64,000 nucleotides of DNA, taken from positions 558,001 through 622,000 of the forward strand of contig NZ_LNCI01000002.1 of NCBI RefSeq assembly GCF_001509585.1, written 5' to 3'. A program made the position numbers and the translations under genes. The notes under the pieces were generated by a model. It saw nothing but the letters and a program-made list of their open reading frames with translations. It made no database searches and was not told the DNA's origin. This document shows, one piece after another, positions 30,805 to 41,532 of this stretch. The stretch's first letter is position 1, and every line of letters begins with the position of its first letter. Source of the DNA: Tropicimonas marinistellae. GTDB taxonomy: Bacteria; Pseudomonadota; Alphaproteobacteria; Rhodobacterales; Rhodobacteraceae.

Positions 30805-32409
30805 ATGACTTTGAAAACGTCCGCCTGGACGATGCGGAGCGTTGCCGTCGCTGGCACGTTCCTTCTCAGTGCTGGTCTTGCCGCCGCGCAGGACGACAAG
30901 CCGAACATTCTCGTCATCTGGGGCGACGACGTCGGCCAGTCCAACATCTCGGCCTACACGATGGGGCTGATGGGCTATCGCACGCCAAATATCGACCGGA
31001 TCGCCGACGAAGGCATGATCTTCACCGATTATTACGGGGAGCAATCCTGCACCGCCGGCCGGTCTTCGTTCATCATGGGCCAGTCGGTGTTCCGTACCGG
31101 GCTCTCCAAGGTCGGACTGCCCGGCGCTGAGGAAGGCATGCAGGTCGAGGATCCGACCATTGCCGGATTGTTGAAGGCCGAGGGCTATGCCACCGGCCAG
31201 TTCGGCAAGAACCACCTCGGTGACCGTGACGAGCATCTGCCCACCAACCACGGGTTCGACGAGTTCTTCGGCAATCTCTATCACCTGAACGCCGAGGAAG
31301 AGCCGGAGAACGAGGATTACCCGGGTGACATGGTCTTGCCCGACGGTTCCACGTTCCGCGAGAACTTCGGACCGCGCGGCGTGATCAAGTCCTCCGCTGA
31401 CGGCGCCATCGAGGATACCGGTCCTCTGACGAAGAAGCGCATGGAAACCGTGGACGACGAGACCGTTGCCGCGGCCATCGACTTCATCGAGCGTCAGGAA
31501 GCTGCCAACACGCCCTGGTTCGTGTGGTGGTCGGGCACGCGCATGCATTTCCGGACCCATGTGAAGGAAGAGATGCGCCAGCAGGCGAACGAGATCGTCG
31601 GCAAGTCCGTGGACGAATACACCGCCGGCATGATCGAACACGACATGCACATCGGCCAGTTCCTCGACAAGCTGGACGAGATGGGCATCGCCGACAACAC
31701 GATCGTCTTCTACTCGACCGATAACGGCCCGCACATGAATACCTGGCCGGACGCCGCGATGACGCCGTTTTGGGGCGAGAAGAACACCCAGTGGGAAGGC
31801 GGCTGGCGCGTGCCGGCGGTGGTCCGCTGGCCCGGAAAGATCGCCGAGGGCGAAGTGGTCAACGAAATCGTCCATCACATGGACTGGCTGCCGACATTCC
31901 TGGCCGCTGCCGGGAACGACACGGTCAAGGAAGACCTGCTCAGCGGCATCACCGTCGCGGAGGTCGGCGGAGGCCGCGACTACCGCGTGCATCTCGACGG
32001 CTACAACATCCTGCCGCTGCTGACCGGCGAGACGGACGCGAGCCCGCGCAACGAGATCTTCTACTTCACCGATGACGGTGATCTGGCCGCGTTGCGCTAC
32101 CGGGACTGGAAAATCACCTTCCTGGAGCAAAAGGCGTGGAGCACGTTCCGTGCCTGGATGGAGCCGCTGACGCCGCTGCGCGTGCCGCTCATCACCAACA
32201 TCCGCCGCGATCCCTATGAACGCGCCTATCGCACGTCGAACACCTATTACGACTGGATGATCGACCGTGCCTACATGCTGGTGCCTGCGCAGGCCTACGT
32301 GGCGCAGTTCCTTGAGACGTTCAAGGAATACCCGCCGCGGCAGGAAGCGGCCTCCTTCAGCCTCGACAAGGTGATGGAGAAGCTGTCTCAACCGGGCGGC
32401 GCGCAATAG
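30805..32409 (+). CDS. Exported arylsulfatase, copy 1
   Basis: 534 residues. A signal peptide ends near AGLAAAQ. Sulfatases hydrolyse sulfate esters using a formylglycine made from Cys (or Ser). Here the modification site is SCTAGRSSFIMGQ, a C-X-A-X-R variant of the usual C-X-P-X-R. Metal and active-site motifs are WGDDVGQ near the N-terminus, GKNHLGDRDE, and STDNGPH. ATG 30805 is chosen for its GGGAGAA ribosome site and the signal peptide. Closely related to the next gene, which argues for tandem duplication. No formylglycine-generating enzyme or anaerobic maturase gene is in the window. Substrate unknown; marine bacteria often use these on algal sulfated compounds. Confidence 0.9.
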   Translation: MTLKTSAWTMRSVAVAGTFLLSAGLAAAQDDKPNILVIWGDDVGQSNISAYTMGLMGYRTPNIDRIADEGMIFTDYYGEQSCTAGRSSFIMGQSVFRTGLSKVGLPGAEEGMQVEDPTIAGLLKAEGYATGQFGKNHLGDRDEHLPTNHGFDEFFGNLYHLNAEEEPENEDYPGDMVLPDGSTFRENFGPRGVIKSSADGAIEDTGPLTKKRMETVDDETVAAAIDFIERQEAANTPWFVWWSGTRMHFRTHVKEEMRQQANEIVGKSVDEYTAGMIEHDMHIGQFLDKLDEMGIADNTIVFYSTDNGPHMNTWPDAAMTPFWGEKNTQWEGGWRVPAVVRWPGKIAEGEVVNEIVHHMDWLPTFLAAAGNDTVKEDLLSGITVAEVGGGRDYRVHLDGYNILPLLTGETDASPRNEIFYFTDDGDLAALRYRDWKITFLEQKAWSTFRAWMEPLTPLRVPLITNIRRDPYERAYRTSNTYYDWMIDRAYMLVPAQAYVAQFLETFKEYPPRQEAASFSLDKVMEKLSQPGGAQ

Positions 32410-32423
32410 TCTAAGCGTCTGTA

Positions 32424-32463
32424 CGCGCCCCCGCCCATATTCGCGGGGGCGCGAGCTTATTTC
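32424..32463 (+). terminator. Hairpin between the two sulfatase genes
   Basis: Perfect stem GCGCCCCCGC (32425-32434) / GCGGGGGCGC (32443-32452), extended one pair by C32424-G32453, loop of 8 nt, followed by AGCTTATTTCG. A plausible rho-independent terminator or attenuator, so the second sulfatase gene may have its own promoter in 32464-32540. Confidence 0.65.
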
Positions 32464-32548
32464 GTGGTCGTGTTACGAAGCATTTCGCACAAATGCATTG
32501 TCTTCGTTCGCAGCATCGAAAAGCGAACTTTCAACCTGGAGAAATCAT

Positions 32549-34108
32549 ATGCGCTATCGCGGAACGATAACGATGAAAGGGCTCGTCGCGACGGCTGCGC
32601 TCTCCATCGCAGCGGGCTGGGCCACGGCTCAGGAAAGCGACCTGCCGAACTTCCTCATTATCTGGGGCGATGACATCGGTCAGTTCAACACCTCCGCCTA
32701 CAACCACGGCATGATGGGGTACAGGACGCCCAACATCGATCGCCTGGCCAAGGAAGGCGCGCTGTTCACGGATTGGTACGGGCAACAAAGCTGTACCGCC
32801 GGCCGCGCCGCCTTCGTCACTGGCCAGTCGCCGATCCGCACGGGTCTGACCAAGGTCGGCCTGCCCGGTGCCCCAGAGGGCATGATGGTGGAAGACCCCA
32901 CCGTCGCGGGCCTCTTGAAGCCGCTCGGCTACATGACTGGCCAGTTCGGCAAGAACCACCTGGGCGACCGGGACGAGATGCTGCCGACGAACCACGGGTT
33001 CGACGAGTTCTTCGGCAACCTCTATCACCTCAATGCCGAGGAAGAGCCGGAGAACCCCGACTATCCCCAGAGCCCGGAGTTCCGGGAGAATTTCGGGCCG
33101 CGCGGCGTGATCAAATCTTCCGCCGACGGAGCAATCGAGGATACCGGGCCGCTGACACGCAAGCGTATGGAGACGGTGGACGACGAGACCACCGCGGCGG
33201 CGCTCGACTTCATCGACCGCGCGCACGCGCAGGGCAAGCCGTTCTTCGTGTGGTGGAATTCCACGCGCATGCACATCTTCACCCATCTCCCCGAGGAATG
33301 GGACGGCAAGACCGGATACGGCATCTATGCCGACGGCATGCAGCAGCACGACATGCACGTGGGCCAGTTGCTCGACAAGATCGACGAGCTTGGCCTCACC
33401 GACAACACCATCGTGATGTACTCCACCGACAACGGTGCGGAGACTTTCACCTGGCCCGATGGCGGCACCACGATGTTCAAGGGCGAGAAGAACACGCAGT
33501 GGGAAGGTGGCTTCCGCGTGCCCACGATGATCCGCTGGCCGGGCATGATCGAGCCGGGCACCGTCGTCAACGAGATGGCCGCGCACGAAGACATGCTTCC
33601 GACGATGCTGGCCGCGGCCGGCGAGCCCGACATCAAGGCGAAGCTTCTGGAAGGCGGCGTGCAGGCCATCGGCCGCGAATACAACGTTCACCTGGACGGC
33701 TACGACCTTGGCCCGGCGCTGCGCGGCGAGGCGGAGTGGCCGCGTCACGAGTTCATCTACTGGACGGACGACGGGTCCGTTGCGGCCTTGCGCTACGACG
33801 ATTGGAAGGTCACCTTCCTCAAGCAGCCGGAGCATGGCTACAAGGTCTGGACAACGGCCTTCGAGGTGCTGCGCGCGCCGTCGCTCACCAACCTGCGGAT
33901 GGACCCGTTCGAGCGGGCCGAGGAAGAGGACGCCATGGGCTACCAGCGCTGGTGGGTGGAGCGCATGTTCGCGATTGCGCCGGCGTCGGCCTATGTGGCC
34001 GAGTGGCTGGCAAGCTTTCAGGAGTTTCCACCACGCCAGAAACCCGGCAGCTTCAACCTCGACAACGTGATGGAGCAGATGAGCAAGGGGTCGCAGGGGA
34101 ACCAGTGA
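32549..34108 (+). CDS. Exported arylsulfatase, copy 2
   Basis: 519 residues, with signal peptide ending near GWATAQ. It has the same motifs as copy 1: WGDDIGQ, SCTAGRAAFVTGQ (modification Cys), GKNHLGDRDE and STDNGAE. Long blocks are identical to copy 1, for example HGFDEFFGNLYHLNAEEEPEN and GPRGVIKSSADGAIEDTGPL, but it has a short deletion after DYPQ and a different lid region (HIFTHLPEEW). ATG 32549 follows CTGGAGAAA at good spacing; ATG 32573 is the alternative. Divergence in substrate-facing loops suggests related but non-identical sulfate esters. Confidence 0.9.
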   Translation: MRYRGTITMKGLVATAALSIAAGWATAQESDLPNFLIIWGDDIGQFNTSAYNHGMMGYRTPNIDRLAKEGALFTDWYGQQSCTAGRAAFVTGQSPIRTGLTKVGLPGAPEGMMVEDPTVAGLLKPLGYMTGQFGKNHLGDRDEMLPTNHGFDEFFGNLYHLNAEEEPENPDYPQSPEFRENFGPRGVIKSSADGAIEDTGPLTRKRMETVDDETTAAALDFIDRAHAQGKPFFVWWNSTRMHIFTHLPEEWDGKTGYGIYADGMQQHDMHVGQLLDKIDELGLTDNTIVMYSTDNGAETFTWPDGGTTMFKGEKNTQWEGGFRVPTMIRWPGMIEPGTVVNEMAAHEDMLPTMLAAAGEPDIKAKLLEGGVQAIGREYNVHLDGYDLGPALRGEAEWPRHEFIYWTDDGSVAALRYDDWKVTFLKQPEHGYKVWTTAFEVLRAPSLTNLRMDPFERAEEEDAMGYQRWWVERMFAIAPASAYVAEWLASFQEFPPRQKPGSFNLDNVMEQMSKGSQGNQ

Positions 34109-34182
34109 TCCCTCAATTCGGGACTTGGCCGGGTCATGCCGGCCTTGTCCAAACATGCCCCCGCAGATGAACGAGGTCCAAG

Positions 34183-35157
34183 GTGTTAAAATCTATACAT
34201 TTCTCCGGCGTTCTGCTGATGGCGGCCAGTCCGCTTCTCGCCGATCCGCTGCCCTCCTGGAACGCGGGCGAGACCAAGTCCGCGATCATTTCCTTCGTCG
34301 AAACCGTCACCGACCCGGCCTCCGGCGACTACGTGACACCAGCGGACCGGATCGCTGTCTTTGACAACGATGGCACGCTCTGGGCCGAGCAGCCGGCCTA
34401 TTTCCAGCTGTTCTTCGCGATCGATCAGGTCGCGAAGATGGGAGAGGCAGACCCGGCGGCGCTGAGCTCCGACGCGCTCAAGGCGGCGGCGGCCCGGGAT
34501 ATCGAGGCGCTGCTGGCGACCGGAAAGGACGGGTTGCTTGAAGTGCTGGCGGCGGCGCATTCCGGCATGAGCGTGGCCGACTTCAAGGCCAATGTTGCCG
34601 AATGGCTCGATACGGCCACGCACCCGACGACGGGAAGGCCATACGATTCAATGCTCTACCAGCCGATGTTGGAGTTGCTGCGATACCTGCGGGACGAAGG
34701 ATTCGCGACCTACATCGTCTCGGGCGGCGGCATCGATTTCATCCGCGTGTTCTCGGAGGACGCCTATAACATCCCGACGAGCCAGGTCGTTGGGTCGTCG
34801 CTGGTGTCCGAATACGTCGCCGAGGGGACGCCGATGCTGATGAAGCAGCCCGACCTCTTCTTCAACGACGACAAGGCGGGCAAGCCGGTGGCGATCAACC
34901 ACCATATCGGCAAGCGCCCGATCTTTGCCGGCGGCAATTCGGACGGCGATTTCCAGATGCTGGAATGGACCACGTCGGGCGAGGGGCCGTCCTTCGGCCT
35001 TTACGTGCATCATACGGACGGTGAGCGCGAGTGGGCCTACGACCGCGAGGGTCACATCGGCGTGCTCAACCGCGGGCTCGACGAAGGCGACGCGCGCGGC
35101 TGGTATTTTGCCGATATGGCAAGGGATTGGGCGGTGATCTTCCCGGCGGAAGAGTGA
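34183..35157 (+). CDS. Exported HAD-superfamily phosphatase
   Basis: 324 residues, with a GTG start preceded by GAGG. A signal peptide (MLKSIHFSGVLLMAASPLLA) is followed by the HAD nucleophile motif IAVFDNDGTLW (about 57-67), motif II in YIVSGGGIDF, a lysine in KPVAINHHIGKRP and the acidic motif FAGGNSDGDFQML. Phosphoserine-phosphatase-like fold, periplasmic; probably a phosphomonoesterase of unspecified substrate. It is 74 bp after sulfatase 2 on the same strand, suggesting that sulfated and phosphorylated organics are scavenged together. Confidence 0.85.
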   Translation: MLKSIHFSGVLLMAASPLLADPLPSWNAGETKSAIISFVETVTDPASGDYVTPADRIAVFDNDGTLWAEQPAYFQLFFAIDQVAKMGEADPAALSSDALKAAAARDIEALLATGKDGLLEVLAAAHSGMSVADFKANVAEWLDTATHPTTGRPYDSMLYQPMLELLRYLRDEGFATYIVSGGGIDFIRVFSEDAYNIPTSQVVGSSLVSEYVAEGTPMLMKQPDLFFNDDKAGKPVAINHHIGKRPIFAGGNSDGDFQMLEWTTSGEGPSFGLYVHHTDGEREWAYDREGHIGVLNRGLDEGDARGWYFADMARDWAVIFPAEE

Positions 35158-35218
35158 TGCGCCAGCCCGCCGGTCCGGCGCGCGCCCGGCTTGCGTCGCG
35201 CAGAATGGAGGAGGTTTC

Positions 35219-36205
<987 letters not shown>

Positions 36206-36215
36206 GGCCCGGCGC

Positions 36216-37142
36216 ATGGTGCCCGATCCGCGTATCCACACCGATCTGGACCATCTGCGGCGGCTCGCCGGCGCGGCGCGGCAAGTGACGTTCCTGCCGC
36301 GCCAGCCGGCGCGCTCGGCGCTCAACGGGCGCCATGCCTCGCGGCTCCGGGGGCGGGGGCTCGATTTCGAGGAATTGCGGGGCTACCAGATCGGCGACGA
36401 CCCCCGCACCATCGACTGGAAGGTGACCGCGCGGGCCGGGGAGCCCTACGTCCGCGTCTTCACCGAGGAACGCGACCGCCCGGCGCTGCTGCTGGTGGAT
36501 CAGCGCATGTCGATGTTTTTCGGGACGGTACTCAACATGAAATCGGTGACCGCCGCCGAGGCGGCCGCCCTTGCCGCGCACCGTATCCGAAAACAGGGCG
36601 ACCGGGTCGGCGGCATCGTCTTTGGTGACGACCGCATTGCCGAGCTGCGCCCGAAATCCGGCGATGCCGCACTCAACCGGCTGCTGGCGGCGATTGCGCG
36701 GGCCAATTGCGCGCTCCATGCCGAACTGGACGTGGCGCAACCGCAACCGTTCAACACGCCGTTGGAGGCGGCCGCCCGGATCGCGACAACCGGGATGATG
36801 ATCCTCGTCTTCAGCGATTTCGACGAGGCGGACGACCGGACGGAAAAACTCGTCCAGCGGCTCGCACGCCACAACGACGTGATCCTCTTTCCAATCGCCG
36901 ACCCCACCGGGCTGACCTTGCCGGAGGATTTCCGCTTCGTCGCCTCCGACGGACAGCTGCAAGTGGAACTCGACGCGCGTGCGGACGAAACCCGGATCGG
37001 CATCGAAAGCGTGGTGGGCCGGCGCATGGGCCGGGTGATGGAGTGGACCCGCAAGTACGGTATCCCGGTGCTGCCATTGTCGTCCGGGCAACCGACGTTG
37101 CCACAGATACGGGGCCTGATGGGGCTTCCGGGGGGGCGCTGA
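36216..37142 (+). CDS. DUF58 protein (MoxR partner)
   Basis: 308 residues. The family block is FEELRGYQIGDDPRTIDWKVTARAGEPYVRVFTEERDRP (given here only as a locator, about 51-90), followed by a VWA-like fold (ALLLVDQRMSMFFGT). DUF58 proteins are found beside MoxR almost universally and probably link the ATPase to its client. It starts 10 bp after moxR and its stop overlaps the next start (TGATG). Confidence 0.9.
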   Translation: MVPDPRIHTDLDHLRRLAGAARQVTFLPRQPARSALNGRHASRLRGRGLDFEELRGYQIGDDPRTIDWKVTARAGEPYVRVFTEERDRPALLLVDQRMSMFFGTVLNMKSVTAAEAAALAAHRIRKQGDRVGGIVFGDDRIAELRPKSGDAALNRLLAAIARANCALHAELDVAQPQPFNTPLEAAARIATTGMMILVFSDFDEADDRTEKLVQRLARHNDVILFPIADPTGLTLPEDFRFVASDGQLQVELDARADETRIGIESVVGRRMGRVMEWTRKYGIPVLPLSSGQPTLPQIRGLMGLPGGR

Positions 37143-37624
37143 TGGCGGATCTGCCCCAAACCGATGGCAAGAACCTGGTCGAGCTGCTCGATATGCTCAA
37201 GCCGATCCCGGAACCCGCGCCCATTTCCATGTGGCCGGCCACCGGCGGCTGGATCTGGCTCGGTCTCGCGTTGGCCCTGCTCATCGGTTGGATCGCGTGG
37301 CGGCGGTGGCGGCACTGGCAGGCCAATGCCTACCGGCGCGCGGCCCTGGCGGAACTGCAGGCGTCGGGAGACGATCCGGCCGAGATTGCCGCCATCCTGC
37401 GGCGCACCGCGCTGGTCGCCTATCCCCGGCGCGACGTGGCCTCCCTTACCGGCGGCGATTGGATCGCCTTTCTCAGGGAACGTTGCCCGGATATGGGCAT
37501 CGATTCCTCCAGCCGGCGTGCGCTGACGGAGGGTCCCTACAAGCCCCGGTCGCCCGACCCGGCGCTCGGGCTCATCGCCCAGACCTGGGTGCGGCGGCAC
37601 CGGCCGGAAGGCGCGCGGCGATGA
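37142..37624 (+). CDS. DUF4381 single-pass membrane protein
   Basis: 160 residues. One membrane helix (about 33-53, WIWLGLALALLIGWIAW) separates a short Pro-rich N-terminus (MLKPIPEPAPISMWP) from a cytoplasmic domain with YPRRDVASLTGGDWIAFL. This is the DUF4381 pattern found in Bat operons between the DUF58 and VWA genes. It overlaps both neighbours at stop-start junctions. Confidence 0.88.
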   Translation: MADLPQTDGKNLVELLDMLKPIPEPAPISMWPATGGWIWLGLALALLIGWIAWRRWRHWQANAYRRAALAELQASGDDPAEIAAILRRTALVAYPRRDVASLTGGDWIAFLRERCPDMGIDSSSRRALTEGPYKPRSPDPALGLIAQTWVRRHRPEGARR

Positions 37625-38604
37625 CGCTCGCCTTCGCCTTTCCCTGGGCCATCGTCCTGCTGCCCGCGCCCTGGCTGGTCTGGCGGTTCGCGCCGCCATA
37701 TCGCGAGCGCAGCACGGGAATTCGGATTCCCTTCTTTCGGCAGATCACGCAGGCTGCGGGTCTGGAGCCGAAACCCGGGGCGCAGGTGCTGCGGCGCAGG
37801 CGGTTGCAGATGGCGCTGGCGATTGTCGGCTGGGTTCTGCTTGTCATCGGGTTGGCGCGGCCCGAACTGCTAGGCCAGCAGATGGTGGTCGAGAAGTCCG
37901 CGCGCGACATGGTGCTGGCGGTAGACCTCTCGGGCTCGATGGACGCCCGAGACATGGCGGTTCCGGATGGGCCGCCGCAACAGCGCTTGCAGGTGGTCAA
38001 GGACGTGGTGGGCGACTTCATCGAGGCCCGGCAGGGCGACCGGATCGCGCTGATCGTCTTCGGCACCCGCGCCTTCGTCCAGACCCCTTTCACGGAGGAC
38101 CTGGACTCCGTCCGCACCCTGCTGGACCGCACGGCGGTCGGCATGGCGGGGCCGGATACGGCCATCGGCGATGCCATCGGCCTCGCGATCCGGACCTTCG
38201 AGACGTCTCAGGTGGATCAGCGCCTGCTGGTGCTGCTCTCCGACGGGGCGGACACCTCCAGCCGGATGTCGCCGGTGAATGCCGCCGAGATCGCGGCGCA
38301 GGAGGGCGTGCGCATCTATACCATCGGGGTGGGCGACCCGAACGGCTCCGGCGACGACAAGGTGGACCTTGAGGCGCTGGAGGATATTGCCACGCGCGCC
38401 GGTGGCGCCTTCTACTACGCCACGGACGGGGCCGGGCTGGAGGCTGTCTACGACGAGATCGAGGCACTGAATCCGCGTCTGACGGAGACCGTCACCTTCC
38501 AGCCCAAGCAGCCGCTTGCCTGGGTGGCCTTTGCCAGCGCGGCAGTGATCGTGACGCTTGGACTTGCCTGGCTTGCCGTCACGACGCGCGCACGGGTGGC
38601 ATGA
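37621..38604 (+). CDS. VWA-domain membrane protein, BatA-like
   Basis: 327 residues. Two N-terminal membrane helices, a VWA domain with an intact MIDAS (D102-L-S104-G-S106 in LAVDLSGSMDARD, and the later LLSDGADTSS), and a C-terminal helix (about 300-322). The topology places the VWA domain in the cytoplasm or periplasm between helices, as in BatA of Bacteroides. It presumably binds clients in a metal-dependent way. ATGA overlap at both ends. Confidence 0.92.
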   Translation: MTLAFAFPWAIVLLPAPWLVWRFAPPYRERSTGIRIPFFRQITQAAGLEPKPGAQVLRRRRLQMALAIVGWVLLVIGLARPELLGQQMVVEKSARDMVLAVDLSGSMDARDMAVPDGPPQQRLQVVKDVVGDFIEARQGDRIALIVFGTRAFVQTPFTEDLDSVRTLLDRTAVGMAGPDTAIGDAIGLAIRTFETSQVDQRLLVLLSDGADTSSRMSPVNAAEIAAQEGVRIYTIGVGDPNGSGDDKVDLEALEDIATRAGGAFYYATDGAGLEAVYDEIEALNPRLTETVTFQPKQPLAWVAFASAAVIVTLGLAWLAVTTRARVA

Positions 38605-40148
38605 TGGACAGGGTCCTCGACGCCATCGCTGCCTTGCACCTGCTTCGCCCGATCTGGTGCCTGCTCCTACCCGTCGTGGCGTTCATCTGGTGGCGCGTGC
38701 GCCGCCGGCAGACCGCGGGAGAGAAGCCGCCCACCGGGATCGCACCGCATCTGGCGGAGGCCCTGACCGTTGGCGCCGGAGGTGCGCGCAGGATCTACGC
38801 GATTGACGGGGTCGCGCTGGCGCTCTGCCTGACCATCCTGGCCGCCGCCGGCCCGACATGGAGCCGCGTTCCCAACCCGCTCCTGGCGCAGACCGCACCC
38901 CTGGTGGTGGCGCTGAAGGTGAGCGAGTCGATGCAGGCGCCGGATGTGCCGCCCAACCGGCTGGAACGCGCGCGCTTCAAGATACTCGATCTGGTCAACC
39001 GCCGCGCCGGCGCCCGCACGGCCCTCATTGCCTATGCCGGGACGGCGCACCGGGTCGCGCCGTTGACCGATGACCCGAATATCCTGCGCGCGATGCTGGA
39101 AGCCCTGTCGCCGGAGGTCATGCCGGTGCCCGGTGACAACGCGACCGCCGCGCTCGCCTTCGCACGGGAAGACCTCGCCAGTTCCGAAACGCCCGGCGCG
39201 ATCCTCTTCGTGCTGGATGCGCTGAACAGCGCGGATGCGGCCGCCTTCGCGGAGACGGATGCGGATGCGGATGGCCCGCCGGTGCTCTTTCTGCAGGTCG
39301 CGCCCGAGGGCGATCCGGGCGCGGCATTGTCGCAAATCCCACCCGACCGCGTGATCCGGCTGACCGCGGACGACTCCGATCTGGCGCAGATCGAACGGGC
39401 GGCGGAATCCGCGTATCGGGCGGCGCTTCTGGGTGACGAGCGGCTCGACTGGGACGACCGTGGCTGGATGCTCGGCTGGCTGGTCGTGCCGCTCTTCCTG
39501 CTGTGGTTCCGCCGTGGCTGGACAATGCGATGGGCGCTGCTGCTGGCGGCCGGGCTGGGGGCGGGGGGCGCGGCGCCCGCGCGCGCCGATCCTGTCGACT
39601 GGTTCTTCACCCCGGACCAGCAAGGCATGATGGCCTATCGGAACAAGGATTTCGCGCGTGCGGGCGAGCTTTTCCTCGATCCCATGTGGCGGGCGCAGGC
39701 GATGTTCCGCGCCGGGCAATACCCCGCCGCGGCCGATGTCTATGCCCGACTGGATACCGCCGCGGCAGCGTTCGGCGAGGGAATGGCGCGTACCCGGAAC
39801 CGCGAATACCGCCCCGCCATCGCCGCCTATGAACGGGCGCTCGAATTGCAGCCCGACTTCCCGGAAGCGGCGTGGAACCTGGAGGTGACGAAGGCCATCC
39901 TCGACTTCGTGGAGACCGCCCGCGAGCAAAGCGACACCGGCGAGGAGGCCGGGATCGGCGCCGATGACGTGGTCTTCGACAACGAGGCGCAACGCGGCGC
40001 GGAGACCCAGAAGGATTACGCGCAGGAGGAAGCGCAGGCGGATTTCCAGACGGCGGACCAGTGGATGCGGTCGGTCGACACCGATATGGGCGATTTCCTA
40101 CGCCAGCGGTTCCTGCAGGAGAATGCGGCCGGGGAGGCTTCGGAATGA
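38601..40148 (+). CDS. VWA-TPR protein, BatB/BatC-like, with altered MIDAS
   Basis: 515 residues. Membrane helices near 15-30, 70-90 and 300-330 frame a VWA-like domain; a TPR region follows (about 345-440: DFARAGELFLDPMWRAQAMFRAGQ, ALELQPDFPEAAWNLEV). The MIDAS-equivalent segment reads ALKVSESMQAPD, so K106 replaces the first metal-binding Asp of DXSXS. Metal-dependent ligand binding is therefore unlikely at this site. The protein fuses what are separate BatB and BatC functions in other phyla. ATGA overlap at both ends. Confidence 0.88.
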   Translation: MMDRVLDAIAALHLLRPIWCLLLPVVAFIWWRVRRRQTAGEKPPTGIAPHLAEALTVGAGGARRIYAIDGVALALCLTILAAAGPTWSRVPNPLLAQTAPLVVALKVSESMQAPDVPPNRLERARFKILDLVNRRAGARTALIAYAGTAHRVAPLTDDPNILRAMLEALSPEVMPVPGDNATAALAFAREDLASSETPGAILFVLDALNSADAAAFAETDADADGPPVLFLQVAPEGDPGAALSQIPPDRVIRLTADDSDLAQIERAAESAYRAALLGDERLDWDDRGWMLGWLVVPLFLLWFRRGWTMRWALLLAAGLGAGGAAPARADPVDWFFTPDQQGMMAYRNKDFARAGELFLDPMWRAQAMFRAGQYPAAADVYARLDTAAAAFGEGMARTRNREYRPAIAAYERALELQPDFPEAAWNLEVTKAILDFVETAREQSDTGEEAGIGADDVVFDNEAQRGAETQKDYAQEEAQADFQTADQWMRSVDTDMGDFLRQRFLQENAAGEASE

Positions 40149-41452
40149 ACGGGGTGGTCGTGCGCAGCATCGGGTGTGCATTCGGGCTATGCCTCTGGGC
40201 AATGGCGATTGCGCAGGAGGCACCGGTGGACGACGCGCCCTCGGCACCTCTCGTGTCGGCGGAGCTGGAGCCCGCGAGCGTCGTCGTCGGGCAGCCGGCC
40301 GTCCTGCGGCTGAAGGTGCTTGTGCCCACGTGGTTGCCGCAGCCGCCGTCCTTTCCGGCGCTGGACCTGCCAAACGTGATCACCCGACTGCCGGAACGCG
40401 CCTCGGGACCGATCAGCGAACAGGTCGGCGGGGAGACGTGGTCCGGCGTTTCGCGCGCCTACCGGCTCTATCCGATGGTTCCGGGCCAGATCGCGTTGCC
40501 GCCGCAGCAGATCGGCGTCACCTATGCGGACCCGGACACGACGCAACCCGTGACCGCGCAGGTTGCGCTGGATCCGATTGCGCTGACCGCCACCGTTCCG
40601 GAGGCCGCCGCCGGGCTCGATCCGATGATCCTCGCCACGGGGCTGTCGCTGGAGCAGAATATCGAGGGCGGAGAGGGTCCGCTGTCCGCCGGCGATGCCG
40701 TTGTGCGCAGTGTGACCGCGACCATCGCGGGCACGTCCCCCCTGTTCCTTCCCCCGCTGATCCCCGATCTCAATGCGGAGCCCGTTCAGGCGCATGCCAG
40801 GGAGCCCGCCGTCGCGGAACGGGAGGACCGGGGCGTCATGTCAGGCCAGCGCACCGAAACCGTGACCTACGTGGCGCGCTATGGCGGCGTCGTGGACCTT
40901 CCGGCGATCTCCGTCGACTGGTTCAACGTCGATACGGGGCAGGTGGAGACGGCGGAAGTCGCCGGGACGACGCTCACCGTGGATGCGCCGTCGCCGCCGC
41001 GCGAGCCGCGTCTGACACGTCGCCAGGTGATCGCGCTGGCGCTCGCGGCGGGCGTGCTCGCGGCGGCGGCATGGCTTCTGCGCCGCTTCGCGTGGCCGCC
41101 ATTGCGCAGCTACCTTTCCGAACGGCGGGCCGCGCGCGAGGCGAGCGAGGCGCATGCTGCCAACGGCGTGCGCCAGGCCATTTCGGCGCACGACCTGCAT
41201 GGCGTGTTCACCGCACTCGATAGCTGGGACGCGCGGTGTCCCGCCGATGCGGGGAAGGGCACGGACGAGGAACGGCGCCTCGCGGCGGCGCTTCATTCCA
41301 TCGGTGCGGCGAAATACGGTGGCGCGCCGGGGCCGCGGGATGCCGATTGGACCGCCCTCGACGCGGCCTTCGTCGCGGTCCGGACCGCGCGCGTCCATGG
41401 CCCATCAGGGATGGACGGCACGGCGGCCCTGCCGCCGATGAACCCGACTTGA
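40145..41452 (+). CDS. BatD-like exported membrane protein
   Basis: 435 residues. Signal peptide (VVVRSIGCAFGLCLWAMAIA), a long periplasmic beta-sandwich region beginning SAELEPASVVVGQPAVLRLKV, a membrane helix (about 294-315), and a cytoplasmic tail. This is the BatD (oxygen tolerance) layout. Last gene of the MoxR operon; ATG overlaps the preceding stop (ATGA). Bat proteins have been linked to stress or oxygen tolerance, but their biochemical role remains unclear. Confidence 0.88.
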   Translation: MNGVVVRSIGCAFGLCLWAMAIAQEAPVDDAPSAPLVSAELEPASVVVGQPAVLRLKVLVPTWLPQPPSFPALDLPNVITRLPERASGPISEQVGGETWSGVSRAYRLYPMVPGQIALPPQQIGVTYADPDTTQPVTAQVALDPIALTATVPEAAAGLDPMILATGLSLEQNIEGGEGPLSAGDAVVRSVTATIAGTSPLFLPPLIPDLNAEPVQAHAREPAVAEREDRGVMSGQRTETVTYVARYGGVVDLPAISVDWFNVDTGQVETAEVAGTTLTVDAPSPPREPRLTRRQVIALALAAGVLAAAAWLLRRFAWPPLRSYLSERRAAREASEAHAANGVRQAISAHDLHGVFTALDSWDARCPADAGKGTDEERRLAAALHSIGAAKYGGAPGPRDADWTALDAAFVAVRTARVHGPSGMDGTAALPPMNPT

Positions 41453-41532
41453 CGGCATGCGACCTTCCGCGCGTGGTGCGGCTGGGCGGGAGGCGCCACG
41501 CTGTAGCGGCAACTGTCCGCCCGGAGGCGCCC

